Below, piece by piece: positions 44,701 through 56,700 of a stretch of DNA of 64,000 nt. The notes beneath the pieces were generated by a model. It had not been told where the DNA came from, searched no databases, and worked only from the letters and a program-made list of their open reading frames with translations. A program made the position numbers and the translations under genes. The stretch spans positions 1 through 64,000 of the forward strand of contig JABSTR010000956.1 of NCBI GenBank assembly GCA_013339765.2, read 5' to 3'. This DNA comes from Haemaphysalis longicornis (lineage: Eukaryota > Arthropoda > Arachnida > Ixodida > Ixodidae). Numbering within the stretch: the first letter of the stretch is position 1; each line of letters begins with the position of its first letter.

Positions 44701-47700
44701 TTCTGCTACCATTTTTCCTAAGCCACACTCTTGCTTTCTTGTGATTGCTTCAGTTGATGCAGCAATGCTTGTCGCCTCACTGTCCATATTCCTGGTATCA
44801 AAATTCCTGCAGAGCAGCATCACAGGCGGAAGTATCGGGCTAAAATTGTCGAAGTGAATACCCAGCAATGAGCCAGTCAACCTCCCTGCCCAAACCCGCT
44901 TCCCTGGTCCAGACACCAGGGTCACAGCCCACTGAAGCCTGGGTGTGATCTCTGAGCCGGAAGACCTCAAAGAGCGGGGCCGTCAGGTGCATCGCAATTC
45001 AGAGAGGCCCACAGGAGGTTCCCGCAAGAGGGGCCTTCGATTGTTCGGCACCACCAGAATCCATTCGCGGTTCCCTCTGCCCGTACATCCCGAAGCCAAG
45101 GGCCAGCAATCGGCCATGGCACTAACTCCGGTCTCAGCCAAAGGCTCGCTACAAGACTGTCCGACTGAAAAACCACGAGGCTCAACAATTTGTATGCAGC
45201 AATCGCCAGGGATGACCCCGTCCTGCATGTGCTTGTGATGTAAAAGGTTTTCGAGTGGAAAAGAGCATCCAAGTCACCGAGGACATGTCCTCCCTGCAGG
45301 CGCGAAGAGGTTTGTCTCTTTTCCGCTGTGGAGGTACCTCGATACAGCTTGCCAGGCCGCAGAGCAGTGCCTCGGTCGGTGAGACAGACCTAGCCCTGCC
45401 CCGCCCCCCACTGGGTTGCCTCCGGCAGCCGAGCAGTTGTGGTGGCAGCCAGCACTGTCAAGACCAGTGCTGCTGCTGCTTCCGTTTCTACCGCTCGGGC
45501 CCCCAGTGCAGCTGAGGGCACAGAGGGGATGGACACGGGGGGACCTGCCACCACTCCCACCCTCGCCGCACCGCCTGTGCCACCCGTGGTGGTGGCAGCC
45601 CAGCCAAAGAGCACCCGTCCGGGAGCCCGATCATCGGTGGCTCCCAGGGCATTTGGCGACGGCACGGACGTCAGACCCTTCCCGCCTGCATTGCAGTGCA
45701 GAGAACGGGGTTGGATGTGCAAGTCGACAGACAAGACCAAGAAAAACAGCCCCAAAAGGCCATACATAAACATATACATTCCAGTAGCTCTGAATAATGG
45801 GAAGGAAGAACACTGTTGAAGTCGAGACAGTGACGGAATGCCGTCTGGCCGGGAGATTGTGAACAAAGCTGAAACGTCAAGAACGATTTTTTGACTGGTT
45901 GGCGTCTCGTGTGTTTGAGAAGAGAACAACATTGTTGAGCGAAACTGTAGAGGCCTCCTTTGAAAATCTTGACGATGCGTATGAGGTATTGCATTCTGGT
46001 CAGCCCAGTGTTGTGTCTGCAAAAAACCAGTGTTAATGGTAACGAGACAAACTTGCTTAATGTTTGCCTACTTATTCAAAGTGCCCCTGCATAGAAGGCA
46101 GGAGGGGTGCTGGCAGCCTGCTGGGAGGCACGGGGACCCTGCACGGGTCCCCCAGCAGCTGGCGCTCGCCACTGGTGTTGGAACAGTGTGGCCCTGGCCA
46201 TGTCCGGGGGCACTGCGAGTGTGGCCAGCTGTGGCTGTGCCTGGGGAATGGCGCAAACCACAGAGTTGTTCACTGCGTACCAGTGGGCGTGCTTTGGTGG
46301 AATAGAAATTTCCCAGGCTTGTTGGCGCACCGCGACACTTGTTCTAGCAGTGTAGCATGGGTGGTGCTGGGTGCGCTGAACAATCGCAGGTTATTCGTTT
46401 AGTCTTCTGGACTGCACAATATTGCGTTGTATCGATAGCCTGTGAGTTGGGCTTCCTGTTGGGCAGGGCTGCACAGTTTTCAAAACTAGGGGCAGTCTTA
46501 GCCGTTGCTGTTGAGCGTGGCAGCAAATAGGATTTCCAAGTGAAGCGGCTTGGTACAGTTAAACCTCGATGTAACGAAGTCGGTAAAATTCGTAATTTAC
46601 TTCGTTACATTGAAATTTCGCTACATAGAAATTCGCGGTTATAATGAAGTGTTCATCCCGTGAAGCGTTTCCTGAAAAAGAAACGTGGCGCGCATACACG
46701 GGCCGGCGCACTGTTTCTGTTTCTATCGGTGCTTAATCGTCTACGCGGGCATCAGCGTGATCCGCATGGAGCGTTTTCTTCCCGCAATAACGCGCCCCGC
46801 AAGCCACAGGCGCTCTGACGCAGCCGCGGAGACCACCCACGCGATGCGGGTAGCTCCAGCGACCGATTCTAACCGCTCGCTGAAACGCAACTCGAGCGGC
46901 AAACGAGAGGGGTATGCGAGAAAAAAAGCGGATAACGCGTGCGAAATTTTCACTGTAAATCCTTCACTGTAATATCCTTCGCGGCGGCCTTATCGTCTAG
47001 CCAGCCAGCATCCCCGAGCGCTTCGAAGCTCCCGCCGTAGGGTGCGCGCCTCCCCATTGGCGAAACCATGGCGAAACCTGGCCAGGCTCCTCCCACCGCT
47101 GCGCGCAGCGCGAGTCACTTCCCGCCGCCGGCACGCAATCGCGGACGCCGGTGTGAAAAAAAACGCGCGTGCAAGGCTCATAAAGATTCACAAATGCTTG
47201 CCGGGACGACGAAACCCAACAAGCATGAGCGAACTCGAACGAAGTGCAAAGCGGCGGCTTGCGGCGGCGGCGGCAACGCCAGTGGCGATTAGGCTTACCA
47301 CCGCGGAGGATATTTGATGGCGCTTTCGTAAGCGGCGCGTGTCACGTTTAAAATGAAAATTTCGCCCACGTTATCCGCTTTTTTTCATCGCCACGGCCCC
47401 TCTCATATGCCCCTCGAGTTGCGTTCAGCGAGAGGTTAGAAGCCAGTCGCTGGAGCTACCCGCATCGTGCGGGTGGTCTCCGTGGCTGCGTCAGCGCGCC
47501 TGTGGCTTGCGGGGCGCGTTTTGCGTTTTGCAGGGAGGAAAACGCTGCGTGCGGTTCACGTTGATGCCGATTAAGCCGTAGACGATTAGGCTCCGACAGA
47601 AACAGTGCGCCAGCCGTGTATGCACGCCACGCAGTTTGTAGGCAAGGGACTTAATCAAAGACTCCGTGGCTGGCTGCATCCGCGGCATTGGGCGACCCGT

Positions 47701-50700
47701 GTCGCTGTTCGCGTTTTATTGGGACCCCATTTCGGCGCTTGCGTCTCCCAAAATCTACTTCTACAACTTAAATATCGTGCTCGTTCTCCATGAAACTTCG
47801 TTACATTGAAATTCCGGCAAACGGGACTTCGTTACACAGAGGGTGAAAATACATGGTGGCATACACTTGAAGTTACAAAAAGTTCGTGGTTCGTTACATC
47901 GAGGGTTTCGTTACATTGAAGTTCGTTACATCGAGGTTTAACTGTATTTGTTTTTTCAGCAGGGATTTTCTTTCCGCAGTCGCATGACTCAATAGTGTGG
48001 TTGCTGCGAGCGGCCGAAAGAAGGTGGACTCTCTGAAAGGGATAAAAGGAGGTGTGTTCCTGAAGGGGGGGCGATGTGCCTTGCAGTCGTTTGGGGACCG
48101 GCCTGGCTCAAGGGAGGGGGACCTTTGCTGTGCTAGACTTCCCTGCTGCCTTCCGGGGAGTGACGGGGGCCGCCTTTGTCTTGCAGGATCCAGCGGGAAG
48201 CAGCAGCCCTGCAGGGTGCCCGAGGAGGAGGAGACCAAGGGGGCCCTGCCGCCACCGTATCCTTCCTTGCCTTTTGCCCCGTTCATTCTGGCGCGCACTT
48301 TGCAGAAACGCCAAAGGAAAGCGTACCACACGTTTGTGGCCCTTGCCAAGGGTAAGGGAAAAATCTCGGGAGGGGTTAGTGAGCCTGTCTGTCGTGGGAA
48401 AAGAAAGGCAAAGGTGGTGCTGGCCTAGAGAGGGGTGGTGGGCCCCTGTGGATCGACAAGCCCAGTTTGCAGGAGTCGTCGAGGGTGGGCGGTTGGATCC
48501 TTGACCGAGATGCCAGCCGGCTGAGCCCAGCCCCAGCCAGGGTCCCCAGGAGAGGAGGAGCCACGCTTGGAAGAAGGAGCCGCCTCCTCCGCCGGGGGAC
48601 AGCCAGGTGCGTGTGCCTGGAGGCTGGCGCCTGCTCCTCGCTGCACTCTGGCGAGCACTGGGGCAGAGAGCAGCTTGGGGGCAGGGCTGTCCCTCTTTCA
48701 GGGGGCTCTTTTCGGAAGGGAAAAGGTTAAAGGTTTGGGAGTGTTGGTTCACAGTCACACAGAAAACAAGCGCTATTTAAAAAAACACAGGACGAGGCGG
48801 GGACGGGACAAGCGCTAAACTTTCAACAAAAAGTTCATTGCAGAACCAGCGCTTATAAACACGTCTGGCTAGCATGAAGAGAGGAGGAAGGAAGGGGAAA
48901 CATCGAAACGGTGGGTGAAACAAGAAATACAGTGGCGTGCCGCCCACGACTAGAAATCCAGCTCAAGTTTTCATAAAGCTACAGACGGCCTGCTGACGCA
49001 TTGATCCCCAGACCTTGCAATCTCTGCCGCTTCCACAATTTCTCTTGTCAGGCCCGAGTGGTGAAAATACAAGTCGGTTGTTTGGTCGTACAGAGGATGA
49101 CACGGGTTTCCCGAGACACATTTTTTACAATGGGCAGCCAGCTGGCCGTCGGCTGCAATGCTCCTGACCTTGTTCCTGTGCTCTTGTAGGCGAACGTTTA
49201 AGCATCTGCCGGTCTGGCCGATATTGGCCACGAGGCCCACCACTGGAGAGGCTGGCGCTGCGATCGTTTTGACGTCACTTGTAGGATCACCGTTCCTACC
49301 TTGCTGCACAGTTGGTTTGCAGCGCGTGACACTTCGCTTAGGACACGCGTTCTAAAAGTATTCTTGTGTTAATTTCCGTCATTTGAAGTTAACTCTCAGT
49401 GCGTCAAGCGCAGTTTGACTTCATGGGGATTTTTATAACCGTATCAACTGTGGTACATTCTCCGCAAACAACTTGATCGTGGTGGCGTTTGTATGCGACT
49501 GAAGCGTAAGCTGCAGCTCGTTTCCCAGATCAACAATGTAGACTACGATGATTGCCAAGCTAAGTTTCTAGATTTCCCTTGTTTGCAACAAATGTATAAA
49601 GCAAGAAATCATGAAGCGTTTACTGCTCACAAAAACGCTCCGCGCACACACCGCCGTGCCTGCCCGCGCGGCCGACGGAGCAGCTTGAACCGACGCAGGT
49701 CGCGGCAGCAACAACTTATCGCCGCTTTTTAAAATCACGCTTGTTGTGGAAACGTAATTCGACAGCGGTGAATGTGGATGTTAGAGTGGTGAAAAATTGT
49801 GCTAGGTAGTGTCATCAGCTGTGGTTTTCAAAGCGATGCTCAAATATCTGCCGTGATCTACGCCGACCGTCCCCGAAGGTCGGTCCCAGCACCGCCGGCC
49901 CGTTCACGCGCGGTGCGGCGAGCGGCCGAAGGATATGTGCCTGTGCGCAAGCATCGGCCGAGGCCGTGGCAGGTATCTTGATCATCGATCGATTAAACAG
50001 AAGGGATACAAAGTTACACATACAAGAAAGAGGGTGTCAGTAAAGTGAAAAGTTGTATTAGGGACTCTCATTCACAACTGTAGCGATAGCGGCGAAGAAA
50101 TATCTGCCGCGACGTTAAGCCTAAAGTTCCCAGCATTCGATTACGTGCATCCGAAGCCGGCGGCGAGCGGTTTCGAGAAGACCCTTTCGTCGCGCCCGCT
50201 GCGTGTTGCGTTTGGGTTCCCCTATCACTTTGAGGGCCCCCAATGCTTGGTTCTCCTATTTTAAAACTCCCAATTACCATAATTCATTAACGACGTGTTT
50301 CGCCTCGTACACAGCCTCGCCTTCTGTGAGCATCGTGAGTTTCATTGATGCTAGAGGAAAGCAGGCTCACTGTAAACAGAAAAGAGCCCACGTTACAATT
50401 ATACATTCCACGCCAAAGTCATAATAAAAACTAAACATAGCCGTGTCCAAACCCGCTCGAAGGCGTTGAAACTCGCGTTCATGCCATTCATACATGCGTA
50501 CAAGTTGTCGCGAAAAGTAAACATATCAGCCGTGCAGAGTACAGGCTACGGCAGTGATCGTTAATCAAATCCGGAATAACCATGAAAAACATTGAAAGGG
50601 TAATAGGCACTGCTTATAAGCCAAATTGCGCATCATAGCATCACTTTTCAGCATGCGTGGCGAAGCAATCCGATCACCGTTCTCACGTAGTCATTCATTT

Positions 50701-53700
50701 ACCAGGCAAGGCGAGCAGTACGCGCGGTGAGATCACAAGTTAGCGACGCGCTTCATCGCTGTTACAAGGTGTTTCCTTGCATACACAGTCCTCTTACATG
50801 TCACTCACAAGTATTTCATAATGAATTTACAGTGTACTTTCTCGGCATCAGTTGCATCATCCTTGGCGTTAGCTGACTGCGTACAAGCTGTGGGGCGCGG
50901 CAGTGTCGCCGGAAAAGCGAGTCGCTGATTGCTCGCCCGGATTATTCGAGTTGGCAGACACTTTTTTGGGTAATTTGTATCAAATCCACAAGGAGCGCGC
51001 GGGGGGGGGAAGGGGGGGGGGGGGGCGGTGGCCACAGACACACACACACACACACAAAAACACGCGGGCCGCATACGCACAGGTAATGGCTTGTAGCAGA
51101 CGACAACCCGACCCGCCGTCCAACAAGTGACGTCAATCGTAGGTGGCGGCCACGGGTAATGTCCTCATGGGCCAATAGTGTCTGCCACACGACAGAGGAA
51201 TTTCGTAGACAACGCTCGGTAGGCATTTCACAAAGGGGTCTCTGTGCTTGATAGCGCAGATCGGTTTCCCGCGCAAGCGTGGGACAGCTCAACCTGCACA
51301 AAGCCAAAGCTTGTTAGCGCGCCGTGAACACGACCTTGCCCCTGACGCTGTGAAGTTTTAGCGCTTGTCCCGTCCACGCCTCGTCCGTGTTTTTTAAATA
51401 GCACCTGTTTTCTGTGTGGCTCTTTTGGGGGCGGGGAAATTGGGCTGCTGGTCGGTGGATGCTGCCTGCGCTGTTTCCAGCACCACAGGAGGAGGGAATG
51501 CCGCTGGGCTGCCCCTGAGGGCTTGGCTGGGCCCGTGTGCCTGCCGCCTCAACGGCACACACGCCAGGAGGAAGCGGAGGCATGTGTGAATTTGCACGTG
51601 CGAATGCCACTGCGTGATTCAGGGACCACACTGCTCTCCTGGGACAATGCCACAGAGGGGGTGGCTGGTGCAGGCGTCGCCCTCTTCGCCCATACGAAGC
51701 GCTCGGAAGCTTCTTTCGCAGTGTGTGTGCAGAATGCACAGGTTTTGCACAGACGAGGCCGCCCACGGGATCAGGGCATCTTTCCTCCTCTCGGGTCCTG
51801 TCCTGTGGCGCCGGTACAACGTAGTGGGCTCTTTCCCAAGGGCTGCCATTTCTGTGCCGCTTGTGGTGCCTTTGCTTGTGAGCCGTGCTCCTCACTTGGA
51901 CGGGTGTGGCGCCCAGGTGGGGGCGGAGGGCAGGCCCTGGGCAGCCCCAGTGCGCGGGCCCGGCATGTCTCACGTGCCTGGCGCCCTGTTCCTGCAGGGG
52001 AACGGGGTTGCCCAGCATGGAGATGGGACGCACCTCGGCAATCATCTGGTGGCTCCCGTGGCCACTGCAAAGGGGGTCACGGGCTCTGCAAAATGCTGCT
52101 GCTGCTGCTGTGGCACTGCGGGGGGGAGGGGGGCTCTGTTTGGGGATAGAGATTTCTCGTGGAGAACTCCTGCTACTTGCCGGTCGGTTTTGCAAGTTTA
52201 GTTTGTTGCAGTCAGTCTTCATATAGTGTTGCCATTAGACGCGAGCGTTACGGCATAAAGTTGTATAAGGTGGTTAAGGGAGTTGTAGCTAGTGGTGGCT
52301 GCCACAGGAGTTTCCTGGGGAACTGCTGCGCTTTGTACAATGCTTTACCGGCAGAAATGGCCTGCGCACTCCTTGGGCTCGCTCCTTGCACGAGGCACCT
52401 CGGTGTGCCTCGACACTCTTGTTTCCAGCTGCTTTTGAGCAGTGTCACTGCAGCGCACAGCCTAGGCCACATTTTCCGAGCCTGTCCGAGGGAGCAGCCA
52501 TAGTGGCAGGGCCTTGACGAGGTGAGTACTGCAACGGTGGGCCTGGCCTCCAAAGAGGACCGAGCGGGGAAGAAGCCTCCCTGGGCGGCAGGCCTGCTGG
52601 CAGAAGGGGCCTCCCAGCAGAGTCTGGCTAGCATGAAGAGAGGAGGAAGGAAGGGGAAACATCGAAACGGTGGGTGAAACAAGAAATACAGTGGCGTGCC
52701 GCCCACGACTAGAAATCCAGCTCAAGTTTTCATAAAGCTACAGACGGCCTGCTGACGCATTGATCCCCAGACCTTGCAATCTCTGCCGCTTCCACAATTT
52801 CTCTTGTCAGGCCCGAGTGGTGAAAATACAAGTCGGTTGTTTGGTCGTACAGAGGATGACACGGGTTTCCCGAGACACATTTTTTACAATGGGCAGCCAG
52901 CTGGCCGTCGGCTGCAATGCTCCTGACCTTGTTCCTGTGCTCTTGTAGGCGAACGTTTAAGCATCTGCCGGTCTGGCCGATATTGGCCACGAGGCCCACC
53001 ACTGGAGAGGCTGGCGCTGCGATCGTTTTGACGTCACTTGTAGGATCACCGTTCCTACCTTGCTGCACAGTTGGTTTGCAGCGCGTGACACTTCGCTTAG
53101 GACACGCGTTCTAAAAGTATTCTCGTGTTAATTTCCGTCATTTGAAGTTAACTCTCAGTGCGTCAAGCGCAGTTTGACTTCATGGGGATTTTTATAACCG
53201 TATCAACTGTGGTACATTCTCCGCAAACAACTTGATCGTGGTGGCGTTTGTATGCGACTGAAGCGTAAGCTGCAGCTCGTTTCCCAGATCAACAATGTAG
53301 ACTACGATGATTGCCAAGCTAAGTTTCTAGATTTCCCTTGTTTGCAACAAATGTATAGAGCAAGAAATCATGAAGCGTTTACTGCTCACAAAAACGCTCC
53401 GCGCACACACCGCCGTGCCTGCCCGCGCGGCCGACGGAGCAGCTTGAACCGACGCAGGTCGCGGCAGCAACAACTTATCGCCGCTTTTTAAAATCACGCT
53501 TGTTGTGGAAACGTAATTCGACAGCGGTGAATGTGGATGTTAGAGTGGTGAAAAATTGTGCTAGGTAGTGTCATCAGCTGTGGTTTTCAAAGCGATGCTC
53601 AAATATCTGCCGTGATCTACGCCGACCGTCCCCGAAGGTCGGTCCCAGCACCGCCGGCCCGTTCACGCGCGGTGCGGCGAGCGGCCGAAGGATATGTGCC

Positions 53701-56700
53701 TGTGCGCAAGCATCGGCCGAGGCCGTGGCAGGTATCTTGATCATCGATCGATTAAACAGAAGGGATACAAAGTTACACATACAAGAAAGAGGGTGTCAGT
53801 AAAGTGAAAAGTTGTATTAGGGACTCTCATTCACAACTGTAGCGATAGCAGCGAAGAAATATCTGCCGCGACGTTAAGCCTAAAGTTCCCAGCATTCGAT
53901 TACGTGCATCCGAAGCCGGCGGCGAGCGGTTCGAGAAGACCCTTTCGTCGCGCCCGCGCGTGTTGCGTTTGGGTTCCCCTATCACTTTGAGGGGCCCCCA
54001 ATGCTTGGTTCTCCTATTTTAAAACTCCCAATTACCATAATTCATTAACGACGTGTTTCGCCTCGTACACAGCCTCGCCTTCTGTGAGCAATCGTGAGTT
54101 TCATTGATGCTAGAGGAAAGCAGGCTCACTGTAAACAGAAAAGAGCCCACGTTACAATTATACATTCCCACGCCAAAGTCATAATAAAAACTAAACATAG
54201 CCGTGTCCAAACCCGCTCGAAGGCGTTGAAAACTCGCGTTCATGCCATTCATACATTGCGTACAAGTTGTCGCGAAAAGTAAACATATCAGCCGTGCAGA
54301 GTACAGGCTACGGCAGTGATCGTTAATCAAATCCGGGAATAACCATGAAAAACATTGAAAGGGTAATAGGCACTGCTTAAGCCAAATTGCGCATCATAGC
54401 ATCACTTTTCAGCATGCGTGGCGAAGCAATCCGATCACCGTTCTCACGTAGTCATTCATTTACCAGGCAAGGCGAGCAGTACGCGCGGTGAGATCACAAG
54501 TGAGCGACGCGCTTCCATCGCTGTTACAAGGTGTTTCCTTGCATACACAGTCTCTTACATGTCACGTCACAAGTATTTCATAATGAATTTACAGTGTACT
54601 TTTCTCGGCATCAGTTGCATCATCCTTGGCGTTAGCTGACTGCGTACGAGCTGTGGGGCGCGGCAGTGTCGCCGGGAAAAAGCGAGTCGCTGATTGCTCG
54701 CCCGGATTATTCGAGTTGCAGACAACTTTTTTGGGTAATTTGTATCAAATCCACAAGGAGCGCGCGGGGGGGGAAGGGGGGGGGGGGCGGTGGCCACAGA
54801 CACACACACACACACACAAAAACACGCGGCCGCATACGCACAGGAAATGGCTTGTAGCAGACGACAACCCGACCCGCCGTCCAACAAGTGACGTCATTCG
54901 TAGGTGGCGCCACGGTATGTCCTCGGGGCCAATAGTGTCTGCCACACGACAGAGGAATTTCGTAGACAACGCTCTGTAGGCATTTCACAAAGGGGTCTCT
55001 GTGCTTGATAGCGCAGATCGGTTTCCGCGCAAGCGTGGGACAGCTCAACCTGCACAAAGCCAAAAGCTTGTTAGGCGCCGTGAACACGACCTTGACCCCT
55101 GAACGCTGGTGAAGTTTAGCGCTTGTCCCGTCCACGCCTCGTCCTGTGTTTTTTAAATAGCACCTGTTTTCTGTGTGGCTCTTTTTGGGGCGGGAAATTG
55201 GGCTGCCTGGTCGGTGGATGCTGCCTGCGCTGTTCCAGCACCACAGGAGGAGGGAATGCACGCTGGGCTGCCCCTGAGGGGCTTGGCTGGGCCCGTGTGC
55301 CTGCCGCCTCAACGGCACACACGCCAGGAGGAAGCGGAGGCATGTGTGAATTTGCACGTGCGAATGCCACTGCGTGATTCAGGGACCACACTCCTCTCCT
55401 GGACAATGCCACAGAGGGGGTGCTGGTGCAGGCGTCGCCCTCTTCGCCCATACGAAGCGCTCGGAAGGCTTCTTTCGCAGTGTGTGTGCAGAATGCACAG
55501 GTTTTGCACAGACGAGGCCGCCCACGGGATCAGGGCATCTTTCCTCCTCTCGGGTCCTGTCCTGTGGCGCCGGTACAACGTAGTGGGCTCTTTCCCAAGG
55601 GCTGCCATTTCTGTGCCGCTTGTGGTGCCTTTGCTTGTGAGCCGTGCTCCTCACTTGGACGGGTGTGGCGCCCAGGTGGGGGCGGAGGGCAGGCCCTGGG
55701 CAGCCCCAGTGCGCGGGCCCGGCATGTCTCACGTGCCTGGCGCCCTGTTCCTGCAGGGGAACGGGGTTGCCCAGCATGGAGATGGGACGCACCTCGGCAA
55801 TCATCTGGTGGCTCCCGTGGCCACTGCAAAGGGGGGCACGGGCTCTGCAAAATGCTGCTGCTGCTGCTGTGGCACTGCGGGGGGGAGGGGGGCTCTGTTT
55901 GGGGATAGAGATTTCTCGTGGAGAACTCCTGCTACTTGCCGGTCGGTTTTGCAAGTTTAGTTTGTTGCAGTCAGTCTTCATATAGTGTTGCCATTAGACG
56001 CGAGCGTTACGGCATAAAGTTGTATAAGGTGGTTAAGGGAGTTTCCTGGGGAACTGCTGCGCTTTGTACAATGCTTTACCGGCAGAAATGGCCTGCGCAC
56101 TCCTTGGGCTCGCTCCTTGCACGAGGCACCTCGGTGTGCCTCGACACTCTTGTTTCCAGCTGCTTTTGAGCAGTGTCACTGCAGCGCACAGCCTAGGCCA
56201 CATTTTCCGAGCCTGTCCGAGGGAGCAGCCATAGTGGCAGGGCCTTGACGAGGTGAGTACTGCAACGGTGGGCCTGGCCTCCAAAGAGGACCGAGTGGGG
56301 AAGAAGCCTCCCTGGGCGGCAGGCCTGCTGGCAGAAGGGGCCTCCCAGCAGAGCCCCTCTTCTTCTGCCGTCCACGGCAGCAGCCCTCCCTCCTGTGGCT
56401 GGCCGGGCGGCTGCTCTTCCCAGGGGGGCAAGTTCAGAGCACATGCAGTGCTGGAGTGGCATTGCTTGGCTCAGAAATGTCCAGCTGTGGGGCTTGTAGG
56501 CAACTACGCTTGTTTGGGCACATGCAAGTCATTCTGGTTGGAATACTCCTCTACTCCAACAACTTTTCAATGAGGTTCAAATGTTTCCGCCGGGCAGCAA
56601 AGCATTTATTGTGCAGCAACCGAGCCGGTTTTAATGCCCAAGTTGCTCTTAAAGACAAAATTTGAGCAAGGGATAGCAATAAGTACTGCACGTTGAAATG

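Larger units (their letters stand above)
48864..52622. repeat. Tandem duplication, unit 1 (3.76 kb)
   Basis: Begins TCTGGCTAGCATGAAGAGAG and ends GGGGCCTCCCAGCAGAG. It contains most of PLE 4, the TTGGCC element and about 1.2 kb of right flank. The next base starts unit 2 directly. Equivalent positions are 3759 bp apart over the first 1.2 kb. Confidence 0.9.
52623..56352. repeat. Tandem duplication, unit 2 (3.73 kb)
   Basis: Near-identical to 48864-52622. Substitutions are few (for example 49362/53122 and 49598/53357). Single-base indels in homopolymers are frequent between about 53930 and 55450, and a 28-bp segment of unit 1 (about 52286-52313) is missing near 56043. It lacks the left arm of the PLE. 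Confidence 0.9.

Noticed and set aside
51001..51060. G-run and CA repeat as a regulatory structure
   Set aside because: Ordinary microsatellite inside a mobile element, with length differences between the two copies.
51314..52222. 302-codon minus-strand frame in the duplication
   Set aside because: GC-rich sequence open in several frames; its lower end is a broken PLE, and the frame is not kept in unit 2.
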